From: an uncultured Desulfovibrio sp.
Lineage (GTDB): Bacteria > Desulfobacterota > Desulfovibrionia > Desulfovibrionales > Desulfovibrionaceae
Direction of reading: 5' to 3'
NCBI GenBank assembly: GCA_905235595.1
Contig: CAJOMG010000018.1
Location: 1-36,761, forward strand
DNA length: 36,761 bases
The number at the start of each line of letters is the position of its first letter. Position 1 is the first letter of the stretch. Below are positions 8,676 through 17,190 of this stretch, in pieces. The notes under the pieces are model-generated. The model was not told the DNA's origin. It saw nothing but the letters and a program-made list of their open reading frames with translations, and ran no database searches. The position numbers and the translations under genes were made by a program.

Positions 8676-8810
8676 TCACTTCATAGACTTGACGTTCAGA
8701 CGATACTTTTTCGAGTAGTTAAAGGCATCGACCATTTCAACTGCTTTATAATGCTTGCGACTAGACCATTTTTCAGGCAGAAAAGCTACGACATAATTGA
8801 GTAGCTCTCC
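8676..8810 (-). pseudogene. possible C-terminal remnant of an unknown protein
   Basis: On the minus strand an open frame ends with TGA at 8676-8678 and reads as a protein-like, Lys-rich tail: VVAFLPEKWSSRKHYKAVEM and then a segment with FNYSKKYRLNVKSMK. No start codon with a ribosome site precedes it, and its upstream part runs into the start of the opposite-strand membrane protein gene. It may be the stub of a deleted gene or a chance frame; the parent family is not recognised. Confidence 0.3.
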
Positions 8811-8844
8811 TATAAAAATGCCACTGGGCTGCACTGGAGGCGGA

Positions 8845-9906
8845 ATGGATATACTGACGGAATTGGCAACTACGCTAAACTATTGGGTAGCGACGTTGTG
8901 GCAGTTTTTACAGACAGTGCCTCTGGTCAGCAAGGTTATGGACATCCTGTGCGTGATTCTGCCATTATCTTTTCTGCTTGCTTTTGCCGGGCTGGGCTTC
9001 CTTTCCGGAACGGCACGCATCCTGGCCGTTATTCGCAAACGCAGTTCCTACGAAAAATGTTCGCATCAGCTTGCCTTGTTTAGCGTTTTGTTGGGCTGGG
9101 CGTTGCTCGTATGCACAAGGGTATGGCTTTTTCATGTACAGGGTTCTGATGTTCCAGATTCTTTGCCCAATTTCCTTCTGGAAACCGGCTGGATGCTGTT
9201 GGGCATGGCTGTGATGTTTACCAGCATTTATTATATTGGATGGAGAATGTGTCGCAACGTGCCTATGCTACACGCAGTCCTGGGCATCTTCTGTGGTATT
9301 TGGGCAGTGCTGGCAACTGGTGTTGCTCTGGCTGCAGCACGGCTTTCTACAGTGACAGCAAGTCCTGCTGTTGCCGGCATAACTCTTGAGCAGATCTATG
9401 CGCCTGGGATAATGACTCCCTTTTTTTGTGCTCTTTGCATGACGCTGCCATTGGCCTTGGCCTTGGGGGGCGGAATTGGTGCTGTCTGGTTGGTTTTACG
9501 TCGTAAGCATGATGATTTTGGACGTGATCACTACAATATTATGTTGCCCTGGTGTGCCAAGTGGGCGCGTAATGCTTGGTTTTTTTTCTGGTTGCTGTTG
9601 TTGGCTGCAACATCCTTGCGTATTTACAACCAGTGGCAGGGCAATGTTTTTACGCCTGAAAAAGCGCTGCTGGAAAGCGTGATCCTACTGCTGTGGATTG
9701 TTCCAGCAGTGTTGTGGAGCATTGTGGCCAATAGTGGGGCACCGCTGCGCCATAAGCTGACCCTGTGGATGGCTTTTGCCCTTTCCTTGGCAGGTGCATT
9801 TCCGTATTACGGCGACATGACATCTATCTCGTCACCTACGGCACAGGAAGAGATTGTTTCGCAAGATGATGGCGGTTCATCATCTGCGGTTATTCCAGCG
9901 CCGTAA
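8845..9906 (+). CDS. polytopic inner-membrane protein, function unknown
   Basis: A 353-residue protein with about eight hydrophobic helices and no recognisable enzymatic motif. The most conserved-looking features are the loop RKHDDFGRDHYN between the fifth and sixth helices, the preceding Gly-rich helix LALALGGGIGAVWLV, and several buried His/Trp/Arg residues. The ATG at 8845 is chosen because GGAGG stands 4 nt upstream; longer in-frame starts (TTG 8797, ATG 8818) lack this. A Ser/Asp-rich hydrophilic tail closes it. It stands alone between a divergent L,D-transpeptidase-like gene and a convergent glycosyltransferase, so context does not reveal its role. Confidence 0.7.
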   Translation: MDILTELATTLNYWVATLWQFLQTVPLVSKVMDILCVILPLSFLLAFAGLGFLSGTARILAVIRKRSSYEKCSHQLALFSVLLGWALLVCTRVWLFHVQGSDVPDSLPNFLLETGWMLLGMAVMFTSIYYIGWRMCRNVPMLHAVLGIFCGIWAVLATGVALAAARLSTVTASPAVAGITLEQIYAPGIMTPFFCALCMTLPLALALGGGIGAVWLVLRRKHDDFGRDHYNIMLPWCAKWARNAWFFFWLLLLAATSLRIYNQWQGNVFTPEKALLESVILLLWIVPAVLWSIVANSGAPLRHKLTLWMAFALSLAGAFPYYGDMTSISSPTAQEEIVSQDDGGSSSAVIPAP

Positions 9907-9979
9907 CAGAGAGAAACAATCCACTAGAAGTCGGTGACCTTGTGGCGATAGTCTCCTTTTGATGCAGGGCCGGCGGAAA

Positions 9980-11254
9980 TCACTTTTTATGATATTGTTT
10001 GCGCCACTCGTCCAAAAAAAGCAGCGCTGCCTCAACCTCTGTGAGTACGCCGCTGCGGGCCCGTAAAGCGGTGATGACTTCCTCAAATCCGGCATGTGGT
10101 CCAAGACCGAGGTTGTTTATTACTTCAGCCAGCTCATTGCGTAATTGGGGAGCCAATTCTTCTGGTAGCTCTTCTTTATCCTGTTGTTCCTGTGGCCATG
10201 GACCGAAACACTCCTCTATGAAAGATAGTAAAGATGCCATGCGTGCTACATAGGTGTGTTCGCGTAGCACACGGGCTCGAGCGCGTTCGGCGATAGCTTG
10301 TCGTTCTTCGGGGTTGGCGAGGAAATGCTCTATGGCAGCGAATAGTTCCTCCAGTGTGTGGAAGGTTGCCATTTCGTTCGGGGTAAACAGCTCTGGCATA
10401 AGGCTGCGCTGGTCAACCAACTGAAATGCGCCTATGGCCGCCAACTCAAAGGTACGGGGATTGACAAAATCACCGTTGCTGACCAATTCTGTTGTATGCA
10501 AACTGGAATGCAGATTCAGGTTGATGCGTGTGGCATTATAAATTTTTACACTCTCTTCAGCGCTTATGCGCACGCCGCTGCGCTGTACATGAGAAGCCAA
10601 CTGGGTGTCGCCTTCCCAGTCCGATCCCCAAATCTTGAAGTCTCGTCCAATAAACCGTCGGAACGCAATGCGCCGGTTAGGATAGCCCGCGCCAAGGAAG
10701 CCGATGTCTGCTCCATATTCTCTTTGTTCCTGTGGCGTGAGGCTGAGCGGCCTGTGAAATTCCGGCAGGGCTGCCAAAGGTAAGTAGAAGGCGTTTTTTT
10801 GCCCAGTGGCAGCCAGTTTGGAAAGAAATGGTTCCTTTTGGATGACGGCAAATACATCGTACAGAGGAGCATAAGCCTTCCAGTAGGTGAAGATTTCATG
10901 GTCTTCTACAAACCACATGGCTGTACGTATCCCTGTGCGACGTAAACGCTGCAGTAGGCTGTGCCCTAGAGGGGCTTGGGCAGCAGCCAGCACGAGTTGA
11001 GGTTCTTGCATTTGAACCTGTGCCCATATGGCCTGTGAGACCACTTGAAGAAAGGAATTTTCCAGTTGAGCCGTTTGTGTTGGTGGCAGACCCAAGTTGC
11101 GCAAGCCTGTGAAGGCGGAGTGCAGTAGAGGGGATTCAAAAATGCGCACCGTGTGTCCCATATCAGTAAGGGCTCGTGCGCAGTACCGTCCGATGGGCAA
11201 TGAGCCGCCATACATAGGCAGCACTACAAGAATTCGCAGAGGGGCATAGGACAT
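9980..11254 (-). CDS. CgeB-like glycosyltransferase
   Basis: Predicted 424-residue cytoplasmic glycosyltransferase. The N-terminus LRILVVLPMYGGSLPIGRY is a GT-B first strand and loop; IRTAMWFVEDHEIF matches the CgeB/DUF3880 hallmark; the C-terminal block INLNLHSS, then NPRTFELAAIGAFQLVDQR, is the nucleotide-sugar end of the fold, followed by LREHTYVARM. The last 70 residues form an acidic helical extension. Its start overlaps the stop of the upstream GT9 gene by 1 nt (TGATG) and AAGGGAG lies 9 nt upstream, so the two are coupled; a longer in-frame extension to 11305 is unlikely. It resembles the 5075-6670 gene in architecture. Confidence 0.77.
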   Translation of the reverse strand: MSYAPLRILVVLPMYGGSLPIGRYCARALTDMGHTVRIFESPLLHSAFTGLRNLGLPPTQTAQLENSFLQVVSQAIWAQVQMQEPQLVLAAAQAPLGHSLLQRLRRTGIRTAMWFVEDHEIFTYWKAYAPLYDVFAVIQKEPFLSKLAATGQKNAFYLPLAALPEFHRPLSLTPQEQREYGADIGFLGAGYPNRRIAFRRFIGRDFKIWGSDWEGDTQLASHVQRSGVRISAEESVKIYNATRINLNLHSSLHTTELVSNGDFVNPRTFELAAIGAFQLVDQRSLMPELFTPNEMATFHTLEELFAAIEHFLANPEERQAIAERARARVLREHTYVARMASLLSFIEECFGPWPQEQQDKEELPEELAPQLRNELAEVINNLGLGPHAGFEEVITALRARSGVLTEVEAALLFLDEWRKQYHKK

Positions 11255-12522
11255 CAGCAGTATCTCCCTTGTGGCAGCATCCAGTCCGCATCGTGGCAAA
11301 GCCATTCCAGTATATTGGAAGGGAGTACGTTATGTTCTTTCCATGGCAGGTGTACATGCATTGCCAGAAAAGCGCGTATGGCATTGCGGTGGGCAGCATG
11401 AGGATCTTCCCCTGCTAAAAGCACAGGCTTTGCACCCAGCGTGTCTGTAGTCGTGTACCATAGCTGTAGGCCGGTAGGTATGGGTAAGATCTTGTGAGGA
11501 AGCAGGCTTTGCTGCGGGGTGTTGAAAGAGGCGTGGAGCATAGCATGAGCCAGGATGCGCAGCATTTTCTCTTCGGTGAAAGGGACTCCACAGCACACAT
11601 TGTATGGACAAGGGGCACATTCCAGACAAGGGGCACATTGCTGCGTGGACTGCCAAACATGATGACCTTCTCCGTATGGACCTGTTTCATGCAGCCAGGC
11701 AGAAGAGAGAAAGAAAGCCTGCACAGGTACTCCCAGGTGTGCCGCCAGATGCATGATGCCGGTGTCTGGTGTAAGCAGGATATCTAGGCCTGCCACAGCG
11801 TCCACAAGTGATGCCAAGTCTGTCTTGCCGCTTAGATCATGAACGCGGTCAAACATCTTGGCAGGGAGTTCACGCAAAAGCTGTCGTGCTGCGGGCTGTT
11901 CTGCTTTTGTGCCAAATAAAAAAACCTTGGGGCCGTTAAGTGCGCCAAAGGCGGTTTGGGTGAGTTTGGCTAGGACGGGAATGGGGAGCGAGCGGCGTGA
12001 CTCCCGTCCAGCGAGTACGATGCCTATGCCGCGTCCTCCTGGTTTGGCTGATGGGTTGACGGAAGCAGGCGGCACAGGGTTATCAGTAAAGTACGCCCAG
12101 AAATCTACAAGATTCAAAGGAGTGAATTTACGTTTGGTACTTAAGCGAAAAGCCAGTCGTGCCCAAGGAGAGCGTGTGATGCCGCCGTTTTCGGGTCGGT
12201 AGCCATACACTGTTTCTGGCGGAAAAATCCGGCACAAGGCTGTGGTAAGTCCGGAAAAGTTGCAGTTGTAGACGGCATCGAAACACATATGGCGCCAGCG
12301 TGAGAGAATCTTTCTATTCACTTCCAGCGCTGTTGCGTTTGGCTGTCCATGTATGGCAAGTTCATGGATTTTCGCAAAGGGAAAGAGACGTCGTGCCAGG
12401 GGAATCAGCCCGGTATCCGCAGCTAAATGCACCGAGCCACGGGTGGCAAGGCTCAACAACAGACGTTTTGTCTGCACCAGATCTCCGAAACGTGCTGCCT
12501 GTATTATCAGAAATTCTGCCAT
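11254..12522 (-). CDS. glycosyltransferase family 9 (heptosyltransferase-like)
   Basis: GT9 enzymes add heptose or related sugars to the lipopolysaccharide core. The N-terminus MAEFLIIQAARFGDLVQTKR holds the conserved R-x-GD acceptor-site element. The donor-binding half shows VLAGRESRRSLPIP and LLTPDTGIMHLAAHLGVPV, matching the classic D[ST]G-x-x-H-x-A motif. A Cys-rich stretch (CAPCLECAPCPYNVCCG, about residues 297-313) is common in GT9 proteins of delta-proteobacteria and may bind metal. About 90 extra residues after the domain carry no recognised fold. It forms a two-gene unit with the CgeB-like enzyme downstream. Confidence 0.82.
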   Translation of the reverse strand: MAEFLIIQAARFGDLVQTKRLLLSLATRGSVHLAADTGLIPLARRLFPFAKIHELAIHGQPNATALEVNRKILSRWRHMCFDAVYNCNFSGLTTALCRIFPPETVYGYRPENGGITRSPWARLAFRLSTKRKFTPLNLVDFWAYFTDNPVPPASVNPSAKPGGRGIGIVLAGRESRRSLPIPVLAKLTQTAFGALNGPKVFLFGTKAEQPAARQLLRELPAKMFDRVHDLSGKTDLASLVDAVAGLDILLTPDTGIMHLAAHLGVPVQAFFLSSAWLHETGPYGEGHHVWQSTQQCAPCLECAPCPYNVCCGVPFTEEKMLRILAHAMLHASFNTPQQSLLPHKILPIPTGLQLWYTTTDTLGAKPVLLAGEDPHAAHRNAIRAFLAMHVHLPWKEHNVLPSNILEWLCHDADWMLPQGRYC

Positions 12523-12661
12523 GCTTGGAACGCTATCTCAAAATCACGCAACAGTAAATAAATGTGACTCCGTCTGTCGTTTGTCCTGAAAGAAGCTAAA
12601 AATATCAATGTGATTGGCATGTGTGGTCTTAGTTTTCAGAGTAGTATACCTGTGGGATTTA

Positions 12662-12699
12662 TTGGACATTTCATTGTAAGTTATCTATTATAAATAGAT
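12662..12699 (+). promoter_or_regulatory. candidate alr promoter with palindrome over the -10
   Basis: TTGGAC (12662-12667), 18-nt spacer, TATTAT (12686-12691). The -10 is embedded in a perfect inverted repeat ATCTATT-ATA-AATAGAT (12683-12699), which could be an operator. The surrounding 258-nt gap (12523-12780) has no other coding signal. Confidence 0.4.
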
Positions 12700-12780
12700 T
12701 GATACTATGGCAGTCAGTAGTGATTGTTGCCATGGGAAATTGTTTTTTCCCTGATAATACTGCAGCTTTGGAATTGTTTC

Positions 12781-13911
12781 GTGAATGACAGCACCTTTAC
12801 TCCTGCACGTTGCCACATTGATTTGGGGGCCATACGCCGCAATTTTACTCGTTTGGGTGCTGCGTCGGAGCTTATGCCCGTTATCAAATCAGACGCTTAT
12901 GGGCATGGTTTGTTGCCTGTGGCCCAGACCCTCTCTGATGTTGGAGCGCAATGCTTTGCTGTAGGCGTCATTGATGAGGGGCTGACCCTGCGTAATGCCG
13001 GTCTAGGACAGCGTATTGTGGCTCTTTTGGGGGCCAATGGCGAGGCAGACTGGCACGCGGCGCATACGCACAACATCATTCCAGCGATAGGTGATTTTAT
13101 CCAGTTGGAGTGTGCAGCCGCACATGGTGATGCCGGACACCCGTTGAGCATTGCACTGCAGTGTGAAACTGGCATGGGACGTTTGGGTTTTACTGAAGAG
13201 GAAATTCCTCATCTTATTGAGTGCCTGCGGGGTATGACACATGTGCATCCCATACTTGCAGTTTCACATTTTGCATGTGCCGATATGCCGGAGCAGGAAG
13301 GCTATACTGACATCCAGGTGCGGCGTTTCGCTGCTATAACAGAAGCATTGTGTACGGCTTTCCCCCACATGCAGCGTTCGCTGGCCAACTCTGCAGCAAT
13401 TCTCGCTCGAAAAGGTATCCAGTTTGAAATGAGCCGTCCAGGTCTCGCCATTTATGGGGGGAATCCCTTTGGTTCTGCCCGGCAGGATGCATGTCCTGAT
13501 CTGGAATGGGCCATGAGTGTATGTGCTCCTGTGCTTTCCATTCGCGATTTTGCATCGGGGCAAAGCATATCATATGGGTGCACATTTACGACGTGCCGCC
13601 CCTGCCGCATTGCTGTCGTGGGTATCGGTTATGCTGCAGGTTTGGCCCGTGCTCTGTCCAATCGTACGACCATGCTTGTAAATGGCCGTCGCGTTCCTCA
13701 AGTGGGAAGAGTGTGCATGGGGTTGACCATGCTTGATATTTCAGATGCAGGACCGATACAACCTGGTGATCTGGCTTGGGTCATGGGCGGACCAGTCGCT
13801 GAAGGGCAGCATCCTGTTACCCCACAGGAGCTGGCAGATGCATTGGGTACTATCCCCTATGAAGTTCTTTGCCTTATGGGGAGTCTGATTCCGCGCGTCT
13901 TTCATGCATGA
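12781..13911 (+). CDS. alr: alanine racemase
   Basis: PLP-dependent interconversion of L- and D-alanine, supplying D-Ala for peptidoglycan. The PLP lysine is K36 in PVIKSDAYGHG, and the catalytic tyrosine is in SISYGCTF of the C-terminal domain. The GTG at 12781 (VNDSTFTPARCHIDLG) gives 376 residues, the usual size; the longer frame from TTG 12724 would add a hydrophobic 19-residue stretch atypical of this family. The ribosome site is weak. One oddity is VGRVCMGLTMLDI: most family members have Asp where Gly follows CM. Confidence 0.93.
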   Translation: MNDSTFTPARCHIDLGAIRRNFTRLGAASELMPVIKSDAYGHGLLPVAQTLSDVGAQCFAVGVIDEGLTLRNAGLGQRIVALLGANGEADWHAAHTHNIIPAIGDFIQLECAAAHGDAGHPLSIALQCETGMGRLGFTEEEIPHLIECLRGMTHVHPILAVSHFACADMPEQEGYTDIQVRRFAAITEALCTAFPHMQRSLANSAAILARKGIQFEMSRPGLAIYGGNPFGSARQDACPDLEWAMSVCAPVLSIRDFASGQSISYGCTFTTCRPCRIAVVGIGYAAGLARALSNRTTMLVNGRRVPQVGRVCMGLTMLDISDAGPIQPGDLAWVMGGPVAEGQHPVTPQELADALGTIPYEVLCLMGSLIPRVFHA

Positions 13912-13971
13912 TGAAGGACAATGCAACTTGCCGTCACGAATCGCCATTTTTATTGTTTGTTATATTGGTGC

Positions 13972-14000
13972 TTGACAGCAGAGCATTACCTCCATATAAA
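13972..14000 (+). promoter_or_regulatory. strong sigma70-type promoter for rpsF operon
   Basis: TTGACA (13972-13977), exact 17-nt spacer, TATAAA (13995-14000). The start point would fall near 14007, leaving a leader of about 50 nt before rpsF. Confidence 0.8.
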
Positions 14001-14014
14001 ATTCGTTCCTTGCT

Positions 14015-14029
14015 CGTTCCCGGGGGACG
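14015..14029 (+). promoter_or_regulatory. hairpin in rpsF leader, possible S6:S18 autoregulatory element
   Basis: CGTTCC-CGG-GGGACG can form a 6-bp stem (one T-G pair) with a CGG loop inside the leader just before the ribosome site. Many bacterial rpsF leaders contain a small structure with an exposed CCG bound by the S6:S18 complex. The position fits, but the exact consensus cannot be confirmed by eye. Confidence 0.3.
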
Positions 14030-14056
14030 GGCTGTTAATCCAAAAGGAGAAGAATC

Positions 14057-14365
14057 ATGCGGAAATTTGAAACTCTGCTCCTCCTTTCACCGGAGCTCTC
14101 CGCCGATAATCGCGAAGGCATCATTACAGGCCTGGTGGCGATCATTGAGCGGGAAAAGGGCGTTATGGTTGAGGTGGATAACTGGGGCATGCGCGATCTC
14201 GCTTACCCGGTGCATAAACTGATGCGCGGTTTTTATGTGCGTCTGGAGTATCAGGGGCCTGCACCATTAGTTGCTGAATTGGAACGTAATATTCGTATTA
14301 CCGACGGCATTTTTAAGTTCGTGACCGTTAAGTTGGCCGACGAAGTGGCCGGGGAGGTCGTCTAA
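14057..14365 (+). CDS. rpsF: 30S ribosomal protein S6
   Basis: Small-subunit protein that pairs with S18 on the platform of the 30S subunit. The 102-residue sequence begins [15 protein letters not shown] and contains [19 protein letters not shown] and the [15 protein letters not shown] strand, all standard for S6. AAAAGGAGAA provides a strong ribosome site. It is the first gene of rpsF-rpsR-rplI, 1 nt before rpsR. Confidence 0.97.
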   Translation: MRKFETLLLLSPELSADNREGIITGLVAIIEREKGVMVEVDNWGMRDLAYPVHKLMRGFYVRLEYQGPAPLVAELERNIRITDGIFKFVTVKLADEVAGEVV

Positions 14366-14366
14366 T

Positions 14367-14630
14367 ATGGCTTTTAAGAAGAAGTTCGCCCCACGCCGCA
14401 AGTTCTGCCGTTTCTGCGCTGATAAGGAACTGCCTCTGAACTACAAGCGTCCTGATATTTTGCGTGATTTTGTTACAGAACGCGGCAAAATCATTGCACG
14501 TCGTATTACTGGTACCTGTGCACACCATCAGCGTCTTCTCACTCGTGAGATTAAACGGGCACGTCAGATGGCCTTGCTCATCTACACTGCAACACACGAC
14601 TCAATCGTCAAGAAAAAGAGCAACATCTAG
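14367..14630 (+). CDS. rpsR: 30S ribosomal protein S18
   Basis: S6 partner on the 30S platform. The 87-residue protein has the basic N-terminus [10 protein letters not shown] and the core [19 protein letters not shown], followed by [20 protein letters not shown]. The CxxC pair plus the Cys/His in TCAHH suggests the zinc-binding form of S18. It is separated from rpsF by one nucleotide and from rplI by 9. Confidence 0.97.
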   Translation: MAFKKKFAPRRKFCRFCADKELPLNYKRPDILRDFVTERGKIIARRITGTCAHHQRLLTREIKRARQMALLIYTATHDSIVKKKSNI

Positions 14631-14639
14631 GAGGCGCAA

Positions 14640-15161
14640 ATGAAACTCATACTTCGCGCCGATGTGGAAAATCTCGGCAATCTGGGCGATGTGGTCGAAG
14701 TTAAGCCTGGGTATGGCCGCAATTTTCTTTTGCCGCAGGGGCTGGCTATGGTGGCATCTGAAGCCAACCTTAAAGCCTTTGAGCTGGAACGAAAGAAATT
14801 GCAGGCCCGTATGGATGCCCTGCGTGCTGAAGCACAGAATGTCCAGGCTCGTTTAGAGTCTTTGGAAGTAGTTATCCCAATGCACGTGGGTGAAAATGAT
14901 AAGCTTTATGGCTCCGTCACATCTACCATCATCGGTGATGCTTTGGCCGCTCTTGGAGTGGAAGTGGACCGCCGTCGTATTCTTATGGATGCACCTATCC
15001 GTACCTTGGGTGTACACCCCGTTCGTGTACGCTTGCATGCCAGCGTGATTGCCATGGTGCCTGTGAAGGTTGTTTCTGATCATCAACCCGAAGCAAGTGA
15101 AGATCAGAATTCTGAACAAGCCAATGCTGTAGAGGCAGCAGTAGCTGCACAACAGGGTTAA
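14640..15161 (+). CDS. rplI: 50S ribosomal protein L9
   Basis: Large-subunit protein binding domain V of 23S rRNA near the L1 stalk. The N-terminal domain MKLILRADVENLGNLGDVV with GYGRNFLLPQGLA is diagnostic; a long connecting helix (about residues 40-75) and a C-terminal domain with HVGENDKLYGSVT follow. At 173 residues it is about 25 longer than usual because of an acidic, Glu/Ala-rich tail. TAGGAGG is the ribosome site. A strong hairpin follows the stop codon. Confidence 0.96.
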   Translation: MKLILRADVENLGNLGDVVEVKPGYGRNFLLPQGLAMVASEANLKAFELERKKLQARMDALRAEAQNVQARLESLEVVIPMHVGENDKLYGSVTSTIIGDALAALGVEVDRRRILMDAPIRTLGVHPVRVRLHASVIAMVPVKVVSDHQPEASEDQNSEQANAVEAAVAAQQG

Positions 15162-15186
15162 CGTGCCATCGAGCAATACAACTCCT

Positions 15187-15222
15187 CACGCCCCCGACCA
15201 TACGGCCGGGGGCGTGTCTTTT
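15187..15222 (+). terminator. intrinsic terminator after rplI
   Basis: CACGCCCCCG (15187-15196) and CGGGGGCGTG (15207-15216) form a perfect 10-bp GC-rich stem with a 10-nt loop, followed by TCTTTT. It starts 26 nt after the L9 stop codon. It lies inside the longest possible dnaB frame, which argues that dnaB begins further downstream. Confidence 0.75.
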
Positions 15223-15246
15223 GCCCAGAAAGACGGGCAGAGTCCC

Positions 15247-16659
15247 ATGGGGCGGACATTACACAACCGTGTCGTTGAGCGTGCTGAAAATCAGCTGCTG
15301 GAGCGCGTGCCGCCCCATAGCGTAGAGGCGGAACAGGCGGTATTGGGGGGCGTGCTTATGCGTTCCCAGCTGATGCACAGTATTGTGGATCAGCTGCGTG
15401 CTGAAGATTTTTATCTGCCAGCCCACTCAGTTATCTATCGCGCTTTTCTAGAACTGTATCACAAGTCTGCTCCTATTGATCTTATTTCCACTGCAGAACA
15501 ACTCAAAAGTCAGAATACTCTGGAAGATGCAGGAGGCGCAGTCTATCTTGGAGAATTGGCCCAGGCTGTGATTTCTGGTGCCAATGCGGAGTATTATGCG
15601 GGGATCGTGCGTGATAAGGCGTTACAGCGTGGGCTTATTAATGCTTGCTCGCGCATTATTGCCAACAGTTATGACAGTGCACGGGATGTAAACGAATTAT
15701 TGGATGAGTCGGAGCAGGCGATTTTTTCCATAGCACAACGGACGGCAAATAGGGACTTTAGCTCAACGCAGGAGCTTTTGGGGGGTGTTTTTGACAATCT
15801 TGCCAAGCTTGCAGATGCTAAAGATGTCGTCACAGGCGTCACCACAGGCTATACACGTCTGGATAAGTTGACCGCAGGATTGCAGCCTTCCGATCTGATC
15901 ATCGTGGCCGCCCGTCCTAGCATGGGCAAGACCGCTTTTGCCATGTGTATGACATTACATGCGGCAGTACGTCAAAACGTACCTGTAGCGGTTTTTTCAC
16001 TGGAAATGAGCAAAGAACAGCTCATACAGCGTATGTTGGCGGTGTGGGGCAAGGTGGATCTCTCTAAATTACGGCGTCCGTCACTGCTGACGGATGAAGA
16101 TTGGCAGCATCTTTATAGTGCTGCAGAAGTTATAGCCAATGCTCCTGTTTATATTGACGATACCCCAGCACTTTCCACTCTTGAGCTGCACGCCCGTGTG
16201 CGTCGTCTCAAAGCTGACAAGGGGCTTGGTCTTGTTGTTGTCGATTATTTGCAACTCATGCGCACCAACCGCAGAACAGATTCACGCGAGTTGGAAATAT
16301 CTGACATTTCACGATCACTCAAGGGACTGGCCAAGGAGATGAACATCCCGGTGGTGGCACTCGCACAACTTAACCGCAAGCTTGAAGACCGTGGTGACAA
16401 ACGGCCTATGCTTTCAGATTTGCGTGAATCAGGCGCCATTGAGCAAGATGCCGATGTGATCATGTTTGTCTATCGGGAAGACGTGTATAAATATCATAAA
16501 CCTGCAGAACGTCCTCCCCAGGGTATTGCCGAGATTATTATTGGCAAGCAGCGCAATGGCCCGGTGGGCGTAGCAGAATTGCTGTATATGTCGCCCTACA
16601 CGTCTTTTGAGGATATTGCGCCCGACTGGATGCCACCACCATCTGAAAGTGGGAATTAG
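15247..16659 (+). CDS. dnaB: replicative DNA helicase
   Basis: Hexameric 5'-3' helicase that unwinds the replication fork and recruits primase. The N-terminal domain has PPHSVEAEQAVLGGVL; the RecA-like domain shows Walker A in RPSMGKTAFA, SLEMSKEQL, Walker B-like LVVVDYLQLM, and the H3/H4 elements LAQLNRKLEDRGDKRPMLSDL. The ATG at 15247 gives 470 residues, equal to standard DnaB length. An in-frame GTG at 15163 would add 28 residues with no family similarity and would run through the rplI terminator. The ribosome site before 15247 is poor (GGGCAGAG). No separate promoter is obvious, so expression may depend on readthrough. Confidence 0.94.
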   Translation: MGRTLHNRVVERAENQLLERVPPHSVEAEQAVLGGVLMRSQLMHSIVDQLRAEDFYLPAHSVIYRAFLELYHKSAPIDLISTAEQLKSQNTLEDAGGAVYLGELAQAVISGANAEYYAGIVRDKALQRGLINACSRIIANSYDSARDVNELLDESEQAIFSIAQRTANRDFSSTQELLGGVFDNLAKLADAKDVVTGVTTGYTRLDKLTAGLQPSDLIIVAARPSMGKTAFAMCMTLHAAVRQNVPVAVFSLEMSKEQLIQRMLAVWGKVDLSKLRRPSLLTDEDWQHLYSAAEVIANAPVYIDDTPALSTLELHARVRRLKADKGLGLVVVDYLQLMRTNRRTDSRELEISDISRSLKGLAKEMNIPVVALAQLNRKLEDRGDKRPMLSDLRESGAIEQDADVIMFVYREDVYKYHKPAERPPQGIAEIIIGKQRNGPVGVAELLYMSPYTSFEDIAPDWMPPPSESGN

Positions 16660-16843
16660 ATCCCCAAGGTTCTGGTCAACACAAATATTTTTTTGTAAAT
16701 TGCCCGTGGTATGCGCCTTTTTCTACCTCCTTCATTGACAAGTTAGACAAAGCATGTTGTATTGCGGGCCAAGGAGCCGCGTGCCGATGATACGTATTGT
16801 CGGGGTCTGCGCGGGAGTATTGCTTTTTTTGAGAGGGTGTTTC

Positions 16844-17110
16844 ATGTCTAAGTCCATTTATGTTGGGAACCTTCCATGGTCTGCTACGGAAGAGCAGGTT
16901 CAGGGTCTCTTTGCTGAATACGGTAATGTGCTGTCCGTTAAACTTATCAGCGATAGGGATACCGGCCGCGCCCGCGGTTTTGGTTTTGTAGAAATGGAAG
17001 ATGGAGAGGCAGATGCTGCCATTGAAGCTTTGGATAACTATAGCTTTGGTGGGCGCACATTGCGCGTTAATGAAGCCAAACCCCGTGCACCGCGTCAGCC
17101 CCGCTACTAA
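16844..17110 (+). CDS. single-RRM RNA-binding protein
   Basis: An 88-residue glycine-rich-type RNA-recognition-motif protein, like the bacterial Rbp/cold-induced family. RNP2 is IYVGNL (5-10) and RNP1 is RGFGFVEM (44-51), and the tail is basic and Pro/Arg-rich. The binding aromatics (Tyr6, Phe46, Phe48) are all present. The ATG at 16844 follows GAGAGGGTG. A long leader of about 180 nt without coding content precedes it, with TTGACA at 16735-16740 and a weak -10 (TGTATT, 16758-16763), so an 80-nt structured 5' leader, as in cold-shock genes, is possible. Confidence 0.9.
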   Translation: MSKSIYVGNLPWSATEEQVQGLFAEYGNVLSVKLISDRDTGRARGFGFVEMEDGEADAAIEALDNYSFGGRTLRVNEAKPRAPRQPRY

Positions 17111-17190
17111 AATAAATGCTATAGGGCAAATCTATTTTGAGATGGTTTCTCCGTCGTTGAGGTAGTATTTGTCTGCGGAATCGGATGTTC

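Noticed and set aside
15163..15246. N-terminal extension of dnaB from a GTG at 15163
   Set aside because: It would add 28 residues with no DnaB similarity and overlaps the rplI terminator; the ATG at 15247 gives the normal length.
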